Under the pieces are notes generated by a model. It searched no databases. It had not been told where the DNA came from and saw nothing but the letters and a program-made list of their open reading frames with translations. The position numbers were made by a program, and so were the translations under genes. A stretch of 26,695 nt of DNA from Nocardioides sp. (GTDB taxonomy: Bacteria > Actinomycetota > Actinomycetes > Propionibacteriales > Nocardioidaceae), in the NCBI GenBank assembly GCA_029264225.1, contig JARICB010000147.1:1-26695 (forward strand). The letters run 5' to 3'. Shown here in pieces: positions 8,031 through 15,636 of this stretch (position 1 is the first letter of the stretch; every line of letters starts with the position of its first letter).

Positions 8031-9021
8031 GGGATACCACTCCTTGCAGGTGCAGGTCGTCGATGCGGACACAGCGGCTGTGGCCGGATGGGCCGACCGC
8101 GCGGAGACCCGGCTCTACCCGACAGACTGGGGCCGCATAGGGACAGCGGTCGGCGAACCGGCAGCCGTCCACCGCGCCGGGGTCCGCAGGCGGAGCGCCC
8201 GGGATGACGTACAACGGCCCACCATCGATGCCACGCGGCTGGCTCGCCTGCAGCAACCCCTCGGTGTAGGGGTGGCCGGGCGATCGCAGGAGCTGGTTGG
8301 CGGGCCCGGCGTCGACGATCTGACCGGCGTACATCACCGCGATGTCGTCGGCGACCTCCCTGATCACGCCGAGGTCATGGCTGACGAAGACGACGGCCAT
8401 GTCGAGTTCGGCCTGCAACTGTTTGAAGAGTTCGAGAACCTGCGCTTGAACAGTGACGTCCAGCGCGGTCGTCGGCTCGTCGGCCAGCAGCACCTTGGGG
8501 CGCCCGACCACTGCCATGGCGATCATGGCGCGCTGGCTCATCCCCCCGGACAGCTGGAACGGATACGCCCGAGCGCGCAGATCCGGCCTCGGGATCCCGA
8601 CCGACGCCAATGCCTCGACACTCCGCTTCTCCGCGTCGGTCTTCGACAGGCCGTGGTGGCGGCGCAGCCGAGCCGAGAGCTGGTCACCGATGGTGAACGC
8701 CGGGTTGAGGCTCGACATGGGCTCCTGGAACACCACCCCGATGTCGGTGCCACGAACGCGCTCGAGCGCGCGTCCCGACAACGCGGTGACATCGGTGTCG
8801 CCGATGGTGATGGTCCCGGACAGCGGTTGCACGCCGCCGGGGAGCAGTGCCGGTACCGCCATGCACGTCAGGCTCTTGCCCGATCCGCTCTCGCCCACGA
8901 GGCCGAGGGTGCGGCCGGGCTCGACCCGGAAGCTGACACCCTCCACGAGACGTCGGGTAGCTGTGCCGATGCTGAGGTCACGGACCTCGAGCGCGGACGG
9001 GGTGCGTGCGTCGAGGCTCAC
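8023..9021 (-). CDS. dppD: Oligopeptide-type ABC transporter ATP-binding protein (DppD/OppD-like)
   Basis: This 332-aa ATPase pairs with the DppF-like protein to form the heterodimeric motor of the importer. Walker A is GESGSGKSLTC at residues 43-53; the Q-loop is VFQEPMSSLNP at 97-107; the signature is LSGGMSQR at 157-164, with methionine and serine where most relatives have Q/R. Walker B is LLADEP at 178-183 and the switch histidine is in SHD at about 214-216. The C-terminal extension has HPYTEGLL and the GCRFADRCPYAAPVC cysteine cluster typical of the subfamily. The ATG overlaps the stop of the upstream permease gene as ATGA. Confidence 0.94.
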   Translation of the reverse strand: MSLDARTPSALEVRDLSIGTATRRLVEGVSFRVEPGRTLGLVGESGSGKSLTCMAVPALLPGGVQPLSGTITIGDTDVTALSGRALERVRGTDIGVVFQEPMSSLNPAFTIGDQLSARLRRHHGLSKTDAEKRSVEALASVGIPRPDLRARAYPFQLSGGMSQRAMIAMAVVGRPKVLLADEPTTALDVTVQAQVLELFKQLQAELDMAVVFVSHDLGVIREVADDIAVMYAGQIVDAGPANQLLRSPGHPYTEGLLQASQPRGIDGGPLYVIPGAPPADPGAVDGCRFADRCPYAAPVCRVEPGLRAVGPSGHSRCVRIDDLHLQGVVSHG

Positions 9022-9914
9022 GACTCATTCCTCCGGTCCCGACGGGCGAAGGCGTTACGCAGGCCGTCACCTACGAGGTTGATGGACAACACGGTCAGCA
9101 TGAGTGCCAGACCGGGCCAGATCATGAGCAGCGGCTGCCGCTCCATGTAGCGCACCGACGAGCTGAGCATCGAACCCCAACTCGCGGACGGCGGCTGGGC
9201 GCCAAGGCCCAGGAAGCTCAAGCTGGCCTCGGCGAGCATCGCGAATCCGCACATCAGCGAGATCTGCACCAACAGGGGTGGCAGCACGTTGGGCAGCACG
9301 TGGCGCACGACGATCGACCACGAACTGCACCCGATGCTGCTCGAGGCCTCCAGGTAGGTCTCCCCTCGGATCGAGAGGACCGCGCTGCGGGCTACCCGGA
9401 TCAGTCGCGGGATGTAGACCACGCCGATCGCGATCATGGCGTTGACCAGGCTGGGGCCGAGGACGCCGACCACGCCGATCGCGAGGATCAGGTAGGGGAA
9501 GCCCATGAGCGAGTCGGCGACCAGCACGACGAGCCTGTCGACCCAGCCGCCGAAGTAGCCACCAGCGATGCCGATCGGGACACCGATAACGACGGCGATA
9601 CCGACGGCCACGACCGCGGCCCCCAGGGAGAGTCGGGCGGCATACATCAGGCGGGACAGCACGTCTCGGCCGAGTTGGTCGGTGCCGAGCCAGTACGTGC
9701 TGGTCGGACCCTCCAGGGCCCGCTCGATGTTCTGGACGTTGGGTGCGTGTGGGGCCATCCACGTCGCGGTGAGCGCGACAACGACCAGCACCAGGAGGAA
9801 GCAGGCAGCCACGACCGCGGTCCGGTCCGCTCTGAACTGTTCGAGCACGCGTCGCATCGGACCACCGGCACGACGCCCGGGCGTCGCTGTGGCGTCGGAC
9901 GTGGAGGTGCTCAT
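9018..9914 (-). CDS. dppC: ABC transporter permease, DppC/OppC-like
   Basis: This 298-aa inner-membrane permease starts MSTSTSDATATPGRR, has one membrane helix at about residues 33-53 and an OppC-type N-terminal segment with the conserved YWLGTDQLGRDVLSRLMYAA. The BPD transport domain follows with about five further helices. The EAA loop that contacts the ATPases reads EASSSIGCSSWSIVVRHVLPN. The conserved SFLGLGAQPPSASWG segment lies near the C-terminus. The start at 9914 forms an ATGA overlap with the preceding permease gene; a frame extending to 10208 lies inside that gene and is rejected. It should heterodimerise with the DppB-like permease, whose gene here carries an internal stop. Confidence 0.94.
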   Translation of the reverse strand: MSTSTSDATATPGRRAGGPMRRVLEQFRADRTAVVAACFLLVLVVVALTATWMAPHAPNVQNIERALEGPTSTYWLGTDQLGRDVLSRLMYAARLSLGAAVVAVGIAVVIGVPIGIAGGYFGGWVDRLVVLVADSLMGFPYLILAIGVVGVLGPSLVNAMIAIGVVYIPRLIRVARSAVLSIRGETYLEASSSIGCSSWSIVVRHVLPNVLPPLLVQISLMCGFAMLAEASLSFLGLGAQPPSASWGSMLSSSVRYMERQPLLMIWPGLALMLTVLSINLVGDGLRNAFARRDRRNES

Positions 9915-10855
9915 GCCTTGCTCACCTTCGGGTTGAGGACTGCGTAGGACAGGTCGACCATGAGATTCACCAGCACCGCGACGATCGCCGTCACCAGCAC
10001 GACCCCCTGGATCACCGGCAGGTCCTGGTTGCGAACCGCGTCCACGACCAGCGTGCCGAGCCCCGGCAGACTGAAGACCTGTTCGATGACCACGGCGCCC
10101 CCGAGGACGCGGGTGAATTGGAGGCCGAGCACGGTGACCACCGGCATGGCGGCGTTCTTGGCCATGTACTTCCAGGTGACCGTGCGCCGGTTGTTGCCCA
10201 CCGCCCACGCGGTCGTGACATAGGGCTTGGCCGCTACCTCGGTCATGGCGCTGCGGACCTGTCGCATGATCTCGGCCGCCAGGGCCGCGCCCAGGGCCTA
10301 CGCCGGCATCAGCAGGTTCTCGAACCAGCCGAGCGGGTCCTCCAAGAGGGGGACGTACTGTCCGATCGGGAGGACGTTCAGCTTCAGCGAGAACAGGTAG
10401 AGGGCCAGGAGCGCGAGCCAGTACGTCGGCATCGCGATGCCCATCGCGGCCCCGATCTGCAGCAGACGATCGAGCACACCGCCGGGGCGTCGAGCCGCGG
10501 CCACACCCAGTGGAATGCCGACCACCGCACCCATCAGCAGCGATACGACGGCCAGCGACAGGGTCACCTCGATCCGACTGGTGATCTCCTGCAGTACTGG
10601 CGTCTGGGTGATCAGCGACGTGCCCAGGTCGGCATGGAGCAGGTCATTGAGCCAGGAGAAGTACTGCGTCGCCAGCGACTGCTCGAGACCCAACTGGTCC
10701 CGAATGGCCTGGAGACGCTCCGGTGTGGCGTGGTCGCCGGCGATCCGCGAGGCGGGGTCACCCGGAATCGCGAGCACGAGACTGAAGGTGATCGTGCTGA
10801 CGATCAGCAGGATCGGCACCGCCATCAGGCACCGCCGGGCCATGAACTTCAGCAT
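9911..10855 (-). pseudogene. dppB: ABC transporter permease, DppB/OppB-like, interrupted by one in-frame amber codon
   Basis: Read through, this frame encodes a 314-residue DppB-type permease of normal length. Residues 1-185 hold MLKFMARRCLMAVPILLIVS, the LAIPGDPASRIAG segment, DLGTSLITQTPV and helices 2-3. Codon 186 (10298-10300 on the minus strand) is TAG, and the frame continues with ALGAALAAEIMRQVRSAMTE, the EAA loop (AWAVGNNRRTVTWKYMAKN) and the last two helices. Relatives usually read LPAxxLG here, so TTG (Leu) to TAG is a likely single change. No frameshift is needed. The ATG at 10855 has GGAGAGGGAG upstream; the stop overlaps dppC as ATGA. If the stop is real and not suppressed, importer assembly should fail; the second part (from 10267) might be re-initiated. 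A sequencing error is possible. Confidence 0.85.
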
Positions 10856-11071
10856 TCGATCGAAGCTCCCTCTCCAGTGCGGCCGGCTCGGTTGAGAAGC
10901 CCGAGCTCGAAGCCCGACGGATGTGACCTGCGTGACATAGCCCGGATCAAACCAAGCGCCATCGAGCGACGGCAAAGGTCCGAGTTCACTGGATGGGAGC
11001 GGTAGCTGGTGCCGCCCAGGTGGTGGTGTGACGAGTGCTACATTGCGGCGCCGAGCGATCCAGGAGGACCC
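10856..11071. promoter_or_regulatory. Divergent intergenic region between transporter operon and iclR
   Basis: This 216-bp gap should contain promoters for both the importer operon and the IclR gene. A 9-bp direct repeat GAAGCCCGA occurs at 10896-10904 and 10909-10917, 13 bp apart. I do not see a clear IclR palindrome or a confident -35/-10 pair. The layout, a regulator divergent from an operon it borders, is the main argument for regulation here. Confidence 0.4.
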
Positions 11072-11854
11072 ATGAGCGCGTCAGACAGCGGTGCCGATGA
11101 GGCGAGGCGGGAGCATGCCAAGCAGCGTCCCGGCGTCGCCGAGCGGATGACTCAGATCCTCGACGTGTTCGCGGCTGGTCCCGAGACGATCCTGCTCGAG
11201 GACATCATCCGCATCACGGAACTGCCTCGCTCCACGGCCTACCGCCTGCTCCAACAGTTGGTCGCCCTCGGTTGGCTCAGAAATGCCGAGCCCGGTTACC
11301 ACCTCGGGGTGCGCAGCCTTTCGCTCGGCACCGGGGGTGGCGCCTCCTTCGACCACCTCCGCGCTGCCGCCGCGACCGCCTTGAGCCGGGTGCACATCGA
11401 GACCCGGGCTGTGGCCCACCTCGCCGTGCTCGACGGTCCGACAGTCCGATACCTGGACAAGATCGGCGGCGCCTTCGCCGAGAGCGTGCCCTCGCACATC
11501 GGAAAGAAGTTGCCGGCGCACCAGTCGATCTGCGGCATCTCCCTGCTGGCGAGGCTCACGCCGGAGGAGGTTGACACGCTGATCCCCCAGGCGGCGACCT
11601 ATCCGCTGTGGGAGTTGCCGTCGCTCCACTCGACTCTCAACCGAGTGCGCCAACGAGGCGGGGTCGCCTTCGTGTCGGCCAGCCGCAGCCCCCTCAACAT
11701 CGGGGTGGTCGCCTCGCTGATCCCCCTACGTCACGGCTCCACAGCAGTGATCGGCGTAGCGGGCGTGGGGCTCGAGCGGGTGGACCAGATCGTGCCGCGG
11801 GTGCTCCACGCAGCGCGGGAGACGGCAGCCCGGATGGATCGCCAGATCGCCTGA
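11072..11854 (+). CDS. IclR-family transcriptional regulator
   Basis: This 260-aa protein has an N-terminal winged helix at about residues 20-85, including LEDIIRITELPRSTAYRLLQ and QLVALGWLRN, and a C-terminal IclR effector domain containing YHLGVRSLSLG, VAHLAVLDG, SVPSHIGKKLPAHQSICG and GVAFVSAS. The ATG at 11072 is preceded by AGGAGG at ideal spacing, so the longer frame from 11009 is rejected. IclR proteins usually respond to an aromatic or small organic acid and control a neighbouring catabolic operon. This one is divergent from the importer/ligase/racemase operon and is its probable regulator. Effector and sign of regulation are unknown. Confidence 0.94.
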   Translation: MSASDSGADEARREHAKQRPGVAERMTQILDVFAAGPETILLEDIIRITELPRSTAYRLLQQLVALGWLRNAEPGYHLGVRSLSLGTGGGASFDHLRAAAATALSRVHIETRAVAHLAVLDGPTVRYLDKIGGAFAESVPSHIGKKLPAHQSICGISLLARLTPEEVDTLIPQAATYPLWELPSLHSTLNRVRQRGGVAFVSASRSPLNIGVVASLIPLRHGSTAVIGVAGVGLERVDQIVPRVLHAARETAARMDRQIA

Positions 11855-11868
11855 GCCGGCACCCTGGC

Positions 11869-12105
11869 TCAGCCCTCGTTCGGGTAGGTCAGGCTCTCCT
11901 CGTTCGGCATCAGGATCCACAGCACCGGGTAGATCAGCAGTTGGCTGCCCGGCACCAGCACGAGCACCAGCAGGAACAGCAGGCGCGTGACCCACGGGGT
12001 GAGCCCAAGCCGGCGTCCGACGCCGACACAGACGCCACCGAGGATGGCACCATCGGCACGACGGATGAGTCCCTGCCGGGCGAACGCGGAACGGATGGAG
12101 GTCAT
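11869..12105 (-). CDS. PspC-domain membrane protein
   Basis: This 78-aa protein is almost entirely a PspC domain: LIRRADGAILGGVCVGVGRR at residues 13-32, then LGLTPWVTRLLFLLVLVLVP, and a second hydrophobic stretch ending LLIYPVLWILMPNEE. It should sit in the cytoplasmic membrane with one or two helices. PspC proteins are tied to envelope-stress responses. Its ATG overlaps the stop of the MerR gene as ATGA, so regulator and membrane protein are co-translated, an arrangement that hints at a shared stress signal. It ends 15 bp from the convergent iclR stop. Confidence 0.92.
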   Translation of the reverse strand: MTSIRSAFARQGLIRRADGAILGGVCVGVGRRLGLTPWVTRLLFLLVLVLVPGSQLLIYPVLWILMPNEESLTYPNEG

Positions 12106-12455
12106 GGTGATCCTTCGATTGCGTGACTGGTAGCTCCAGCCTGCGCCGTCGGCCCATCGATAGCCATCGGGGTCGTCCCTGATCCTCCCCCGGGTTGACC
12201 CGCCTGCAAGCGCTCCACTTCGGCTTCCAAGGTGAGCACCATGTCGATGCCGGCCAGGTTGAGGCCCCGGCCCAGGAGTTCGGCGATGCGGCGGATGCGC
12301 TCGATGTCCTCGGGTCGGTAGCGACGGGTGCCGCCCGGGGTTCGATCCGGGTCGAGCAGGCCCCGCCGTTCGTAGACGCGCAGGTTCTGGATCGGCATGG
12401 AGGTCATCTCCGCAGCCACGGAGATGGCATAGACGCCAGCGGACTGCTCGGTCAT
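12102..12455 (-). CDS. MerR-family, HspR-like transcriptional repressor
   Basis: This 117-aa protein has an N-terminal MerR winged helix: YAISVAAEMTSMPIQNLRVY at residues 9-28, the ERRGLLDPDRTPGGTRRY wing at 29-46 and RPEDIERIRRIAELLGRGLN at 47-66, followed by a helix (LAGIDMVLTLEAEVERLQAG) suited to dimerisation. A low-complexity Gly/Thr/Ala tail follows. No metal-binding cysteines are present, unlike metal-sensing MerR proteins, and the GLLDPDRTPGG segment is close to HspR. It is divergent from the Hsp20 gene with a palindrome over the Hsp20 -10 box, so it most likely represses that gene and itself. Confidence 0.92.
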   Translation of the reverse strand: MTEQSAGVYAISVAAEMTSMPIQNLRVYERRGLLDPDRTPGGTRRYRPEDIERIRRIAELLGRGLNLAGIDMVLTLEAEVERLQAGQPGGGSGTTPMAIDGPTAQAGATSHAIEGSP

Positions 12456-12495
12456 TTCACCTCTCGTGTTCGGTTGGCCGGCTCCAGCCGTGGCC

Positions 12496-12534
12496 TTGAA
12501 CTTTTCTCGAACCCGCGTTATATAAACCTATAAC
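12496..12534 (+). promoter_or_regulatory. hsp20 promoter with overlapping palindromic operator
   Basis: A sigma-70-like promoter reads TTGAAC at 12496-12501, a 17-nt spacer, and TATATA at 12519-12524. The perfect inverted repeat GTTATA-taaacc-TATAAC at 12517-12534 covers the -10 box and the expected start point. It differs from the classic HspR element (CTTGAGT-N7-ACTCAAG). A repressor bound there would block RNA polymerase, consistent with heat-induced derepression by the divergent MerR protein. The AT-rich palindrome stands out in this GC-rich sequence. Binding is inferred. Confidence 0.75.
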
Positions 12535-12594
12535 AGCAGATACAGATGCTGTTCACGATATCCCGCCCCCTGCAGAGGAAGGAATGGACCCATC

Positions 12595-13023
12595 ATGATG
12601 ATCCGCACCGCTGACCCGTTTCACGACCTGGACCGCATCGCCCAGCAGGTCTTCGGCACCACCAAGCGTCCGGTGGTGATGCCTATGGATGCCTGGCGTG
12701 CGGGTGACGAGTTCGTCATCGAGTTCGACCTCCCGGGCGTGTCTGCCGAAAGCATCGACCTCGACGTCGAACGCAACGTACTCACCGTGCGAGCCGAGCG
12801 CAGCACCCGCAACGGCGACTGGGAAATGCTGGCTTCCGAGCGTCCCCAGGGCTCGTTCACCCGCCAGTTGGTGCTGGGCGACAACCTCGACCTCACCCGG
12901 ATCGACGCCGGCTACGAGGGCGGGGTGCTCCGCCTGCGAGTGCCAGTGGCTGAACAGGCCAAGCCACGCAAGATCGAGATCAGCACGGGATCCCGGAAGG
13001 AGCACGCGGCCATCGGGAACTGA
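12595..13023 (+). CDS. Hsp20/alpha-crystallin small heat-shock protein
   Basis: This 142-aa small heat-shock protein should be an ATP-independent holdase forming large oligomers that keep denatured proteins soluble. A short N-terminal arm ([20 protein letters not shown]) is followed by the alpha-crystallin domain from about residue 33 to 130, with [27 protein letters not shown] and the signature [14 protein letters not shown] (usually Y.nGVL.l.lP). The C-terminal tail has KIEIS, an IxI-like element that docks onto neighbouring subunits. Start 12595 follows GAGGAAGGA; the second methionine at 12598 is an equal alternative. It is preceded by a palindrome-covered promoter and followed by two GC-rich hairpins. 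Confidence 0.96.
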   Translation: MMIRTADPFHDLDRIAQQVFGTTKRPVVMPMDAWRAGDEFVIEFDLPGVSAESIDLDVERNVLTVRAERSTRNGDWEMLASERPQGSFTRQLVLGDNLDLTRIDAGYEGGVLRLRVPVAEQAKPRKIEISTGSRKEHAAIGN

Positions 13024-13044
13024 ACCGGCAGCCCAGGACGGGGT

Positions 13045-13110
13045 GGGCCCGGCGGGCCGTACGCCGTGATTCGCCGGGCCCCCCTCTTGCCGCGACCGGC
13101 CACAGGCCGG
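13045..13110 (+). terminator. Two GC-rich hairpins between hsp20 and the next gene
   Basis: GGGCCCGGCG at 13045-13054 is a perfect inverted repeat of CGCCGGGCCC at 13072-13081 and is followed by CCTCTTG. A second hairpin, CCGGCC-aca-GGCCGG, lies at 13096-13110, only 12 nt before the next gene's AGGAGG. The first may be a partial terminator after hsp20; the second could also influence translation of the following gene. No clear T-run follows either, so full termination is doubtful. Confidence 0.5.
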
Positions 13111-13137
13111 CACGCGAACGCACAGGAGGAGTGGACC

Positions 13138-13512
13138 ATGTATCCCACCCGAACCGCCCGCGAACTGGGGATCCTGCTGCGGATCAGTCGCGAACTCGAC
13201 ATCGTGGGTGACGTGACCGCCGTCGTCGACAATCCCTCAGAGCTGCTGGCGTGGACCACCACGCTGACCGACCCCGTCGTGGTCGCATGGCGGGCGGCCG
13301 ACTCCGGCAACCGATACCTTCAGGTCAGCGCCGTCCAGACCCGTGAGCCCATTCGGGGACGGGTCACCGCCATCCTCGCCTGCGACCAACACCTGGCGTT
13401 CTGGCGGGAGTTGCACAATGCCCACGAACTCGAGCCCGGCGACCGCACCCCACTCACCCAGGCCGACCTTGCCCGCGCCTGGCAGGCGATGCCCATCACC
13501 GCGCCCGACTGA
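13138..13512 (+). CDS. Small uncharacterised protein of the heat-shock locus
   Basis: I do not recognise a named family in this 124-aa protein. It starts MYPTRTARELGILLRISREL and continues VGDVTAVVDNPSELLAWTTT, VAWRAADSGNRYLQVSA and RGRVTAILACDQHLAFWREL, ending LARAWQAMPITAPD. It is soluble, without signal peptide or membrane helix, and looks like a compact alpha/beta domain. The ATG at 13138 has CAGGAGGAG upstream; a longer frame from 13066 would cross the hairpins and is rejected. Lying 115 bp after hsp20 on the same strand, it is probably co-expressed with the chaperone, possibly as an accessory or regulatory factor. That role is inferred from position alone. Confidence 0.82.
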   Translation: MYPTRTARELGILLRISRELDIVGDVTAVVDNPSELLAWTTTLTDPVVVAWRAADSGNRYLQVSAVQTREPIRGRVTAILACDQHLAFWRELHNAHELEPGDRTPLTQADLARAWQAMPITAPD

Positions 13513-13575
13513 GGCCCTGCCTCGGCGCGGGTCCAATCTGGCAGATCGCAGCGCCCCACGACGTAGGCTCACCGG

Positions 13576-14925
13576 ATGCCCAACGGAGAGCGGGTGTACT
13601 CCGCCCTGGTGAAGCGCGACCCCGAGGTCGAGCGCGAACTGCCAGCCGACGTACGCGCCGACGTACCGCGCAACGCCTTGCGGCTAATCGGCGCGCACGC
13701 CCTGCAGTCTTCTGGTGACCAGGCGACCCGGGCCGCGACCGTGCTGCCCTGGTTGTTCCACGCACTCGGGGTGCCGCCCGCACTCGCGGGCGTGCTCGTC
13801 CCCATCCGGGAGTCGGGGTCGATGCTCCCCCAGGCGTTCCTGACACCGCTGGTCCTGCGGGTGCGCCATCGGAAATGGGTGTTCGTCGCCGGCGCCCTGA
13901 TCCAAGCGCTGTCGGTCGCAGCCATGGCGCTCACAGCTGTCGTCGGGAGCGGGCTCACGGCAGGACTGACGATCGTGGTCGCTCTGGCGATCTTCTCCCT
14001 CGGGCGCTGTCTGGGCTCGATCTCCTCCAAGGATGTCCAGGGCCGCACCGTGCCGAAGGGGCAGCGGGGACAGATCAACGGGCTGGCGACCATCGCGTCC
14101 GGGATCGTCGCCCTTACCCTCGGCCTCGGGATCCGACTTCTCGGCGGCGCTGACCTCCAGGCCGGTCAGCTCGCCTGGCTGCTGGCCGGCGGCGCCGCGT
14201 GCTGGCTGGGCGTGGCCGCGCTCTACGCCGGAATCCGCGAGCCGGTCGACGTTGAGGCAGTCCCGAGCCACAGTCCTCGCGTCCCTGACGCCACACGGAC
14301 GCAGCAGAGTTGGGCCGTCCATACCTGGCGTCTCCTGCGTGAGGACCACGACTTCAGACTGTTCGTGACGGTGCGTTCGCTGCTGCTCGTCTCCGCGCTC
14401 AGTCCGCCGTTCGTGGTGACCCTGGCCGTGACCTCGGGGACGGAGGGGCTGGCCGGGCTGGGAAGCTTCATCATCGCTTCGGGGCTCGCCGCCCTGCTCG
14501 GCGGCGGACTCTTCGGGCGTTGGGCCGACCGGTCGAGCTCCACCCTGATGAGCGTCGGCGCAGCACTGGCCTCTGCGGTGATCGTGGCCCTCGTACTGGT
14601 GGTGTCCTTGCCCGCCTTCTCCGACGAGTCGCCATGGGCCGATCTCCTGTTCGTCGTCAGCTATTTCCTGCTGACCCTGCTGCATACCGGGGTGCGGGTG
14701 GGTCGCAAGACCTACGTCGTAGACATGGCCGAGGGAGATCGACGCACCATGTACGTCGCCGTGTCGAACTCTGCGATGGGCGTCATCCTGCTCCTGGTCG
14801 GCGCGATCAGCTCGCTGCTGGCCGTCGCGAGCGTGGAGTGGGCGCTGCTGTTCCTGGCCGCCATGGGAGTGGTCGGGGTCTTCGCCGCCCGCCGACTCCC
14901 CGACGTCTCCCATCGCGCGGCGTAG
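13576..14925 (+). CDS. MFS-family transporter
   Basis: This 449-aa integral membrane protein has about ten to twelve hydrophobic segments. Examples are WVFVAGALIQALSVAAMALT near residue 97, LTAGLTIVVALAIFSLGRCL near 127, LATIASGIVALTLGLGIRLL near 174, FIIASGLAALLGGGLFGRWA near 298 and LLFLAAMGVVGVFAAR near the C-terminus. The cytoplasmic loop after the sixth helix is long and polar. The loop GRWADRSS (about 313) resembles the MFS motif A (GxxxDRxGRR) only loosely. The fold suggests an exporter-type major facilitator protein. The substrate is unknown. It follows the heat-shock genes by 63 bp, but a functional link to them is not evident. Confidence 0.85.
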   Translation: MPNGERVYSALVKRDPEVERELPADVRADVPRNALRLIGAHALQSSGDQATRAATVLPWLFHALGVPPALAGVLVPIRESGSMLPQAFLTPLVLRVRHRKWVFVAGALIQALSVAAMALTAVVGSGLTAGLTIVVALAIFSLGRCLGSISSKDVQGRTVPKGQRGQINGLATIASGIVALTLGLGIRLLGGADLQAGQLAWLLAGGAACWLGVAALYAGIREPVDVEAVPSHSPRVPDATRTQQSWAVHTWRLLREDHDFRLFVTVRSLLLVSALSPPFVVTLAVTSGTEGLAGLGSFIIASGLAALLGGGLFGRWADRSSSTLMSVGAALASAVIVALVLVVSLPAFSDESPWADLLFVVSYFLLTLLHTGVRVGRKTYVVDMAEGDRRTMYVAVSNSAMGVILLLVGAISSLLAVASVEWALLFLAAMGVVGVFAARRLPDVSHRAA

Positions 14926-14973
14926 GACCTTTTCGGCGCCGACCGGACCCCGCCGACCCTCCCTCCGACCCAG

Positions 14974-15567
14974 CTACACCGGAGCGAGCGGGACGTGAGT
15001 GCCCTCGGGCAGCGTCACCGAGATCGGCGCACCGGGCCAGACTGTCCCGTCTCGCTCGACCACGGCCATGGCTCCCGCCGTGCGGATGACCGAGGCGGTC
15101 GCCGATCCCCGAGACGCGGTCGGCGGGGCCGGAACGTCAGTGGGCGTCCCGTCGGCGCGAGACAGCACCACCTTGAGCAGACCTGGTTGGAAGTCGTTGA
15201 TCTGCGCGCACGGGTTGCGCAGACCCGTCAATCGCACCACCGGCCCGCCAAGGTCGAGCAACGTCCCGGTCGGCAGCCCGAGCAGGTCCAGTTCCTCGGT
15301 AAGGACGTTCTCGCCGAGATCGCCCGGCGACAACTCGTAGCCCATCGCTCGGGCCTGATCAAAGACCTCGTGGGCCAGCAGATGCACCTGGCGCAGATTG
15401 GGCTGATTCGGATCGCGGCGCACGCGCGAGCGATGCTGAACCAACGTGCCGGCGTGGGCGTCGCCGCGCACGCCGAGTCCAGCCACCAAGGTGATCGACT
15501 CGACGGGACGTTTGCTGAAGCGATGCAATTCGTCTCGACTGACGGCGAGAACCCGAGGTGTGGCCAT
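14974..15567 (-). CDS. MOSC-domain protein
   Basis: This 197-aa protein matches MOSC domains, the sulfur-carrier modules found in molybdenum cofactor sulfurases and in YiiM-like proteins. VAGLGVRGDAHAG lies at residues 28-40, GDLGENVLTE at 82-91, and the candidate sulfur-accepting Cys120 is in GLRNPCAQI at 115-123, which is the YiiM-like rather than the C-terminal sulfurase arrangement. The ATG at 15567 with CAGGA upstream is preferred to a TTG-initiated frame six codons longer. It lies 69 bp downstream of cheX on the same strand and is convergent with the MFS gene. No link to chemotaxis is apparent. Confidence 0.92.
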   Translation of the reverse strand: MATPRVLAVSRDELHRFSKRPVESITLVAGLGVRGDAHAGTLVQHRSRVRRDPNQPNLRQVHLLAHEVFDQARAMGYELSPGDLGENVLTEELDLLGLPTGTLLDLGGPVVRLTGLRNPCAQINDFQPGLLKVVLSRADGTPTDVPAPPTASRGSATASVIRTAGAMAVVERDGTVWPGAPISVTLPEGTHVPLAPV

Positions 15568-15636
15568 CACGACATCCTGCCCCAAGCGGTCCGCTGGTGG
15601 CGCGCGCTTCGACGCGTCCCGTGCGGTAGAACCGGG

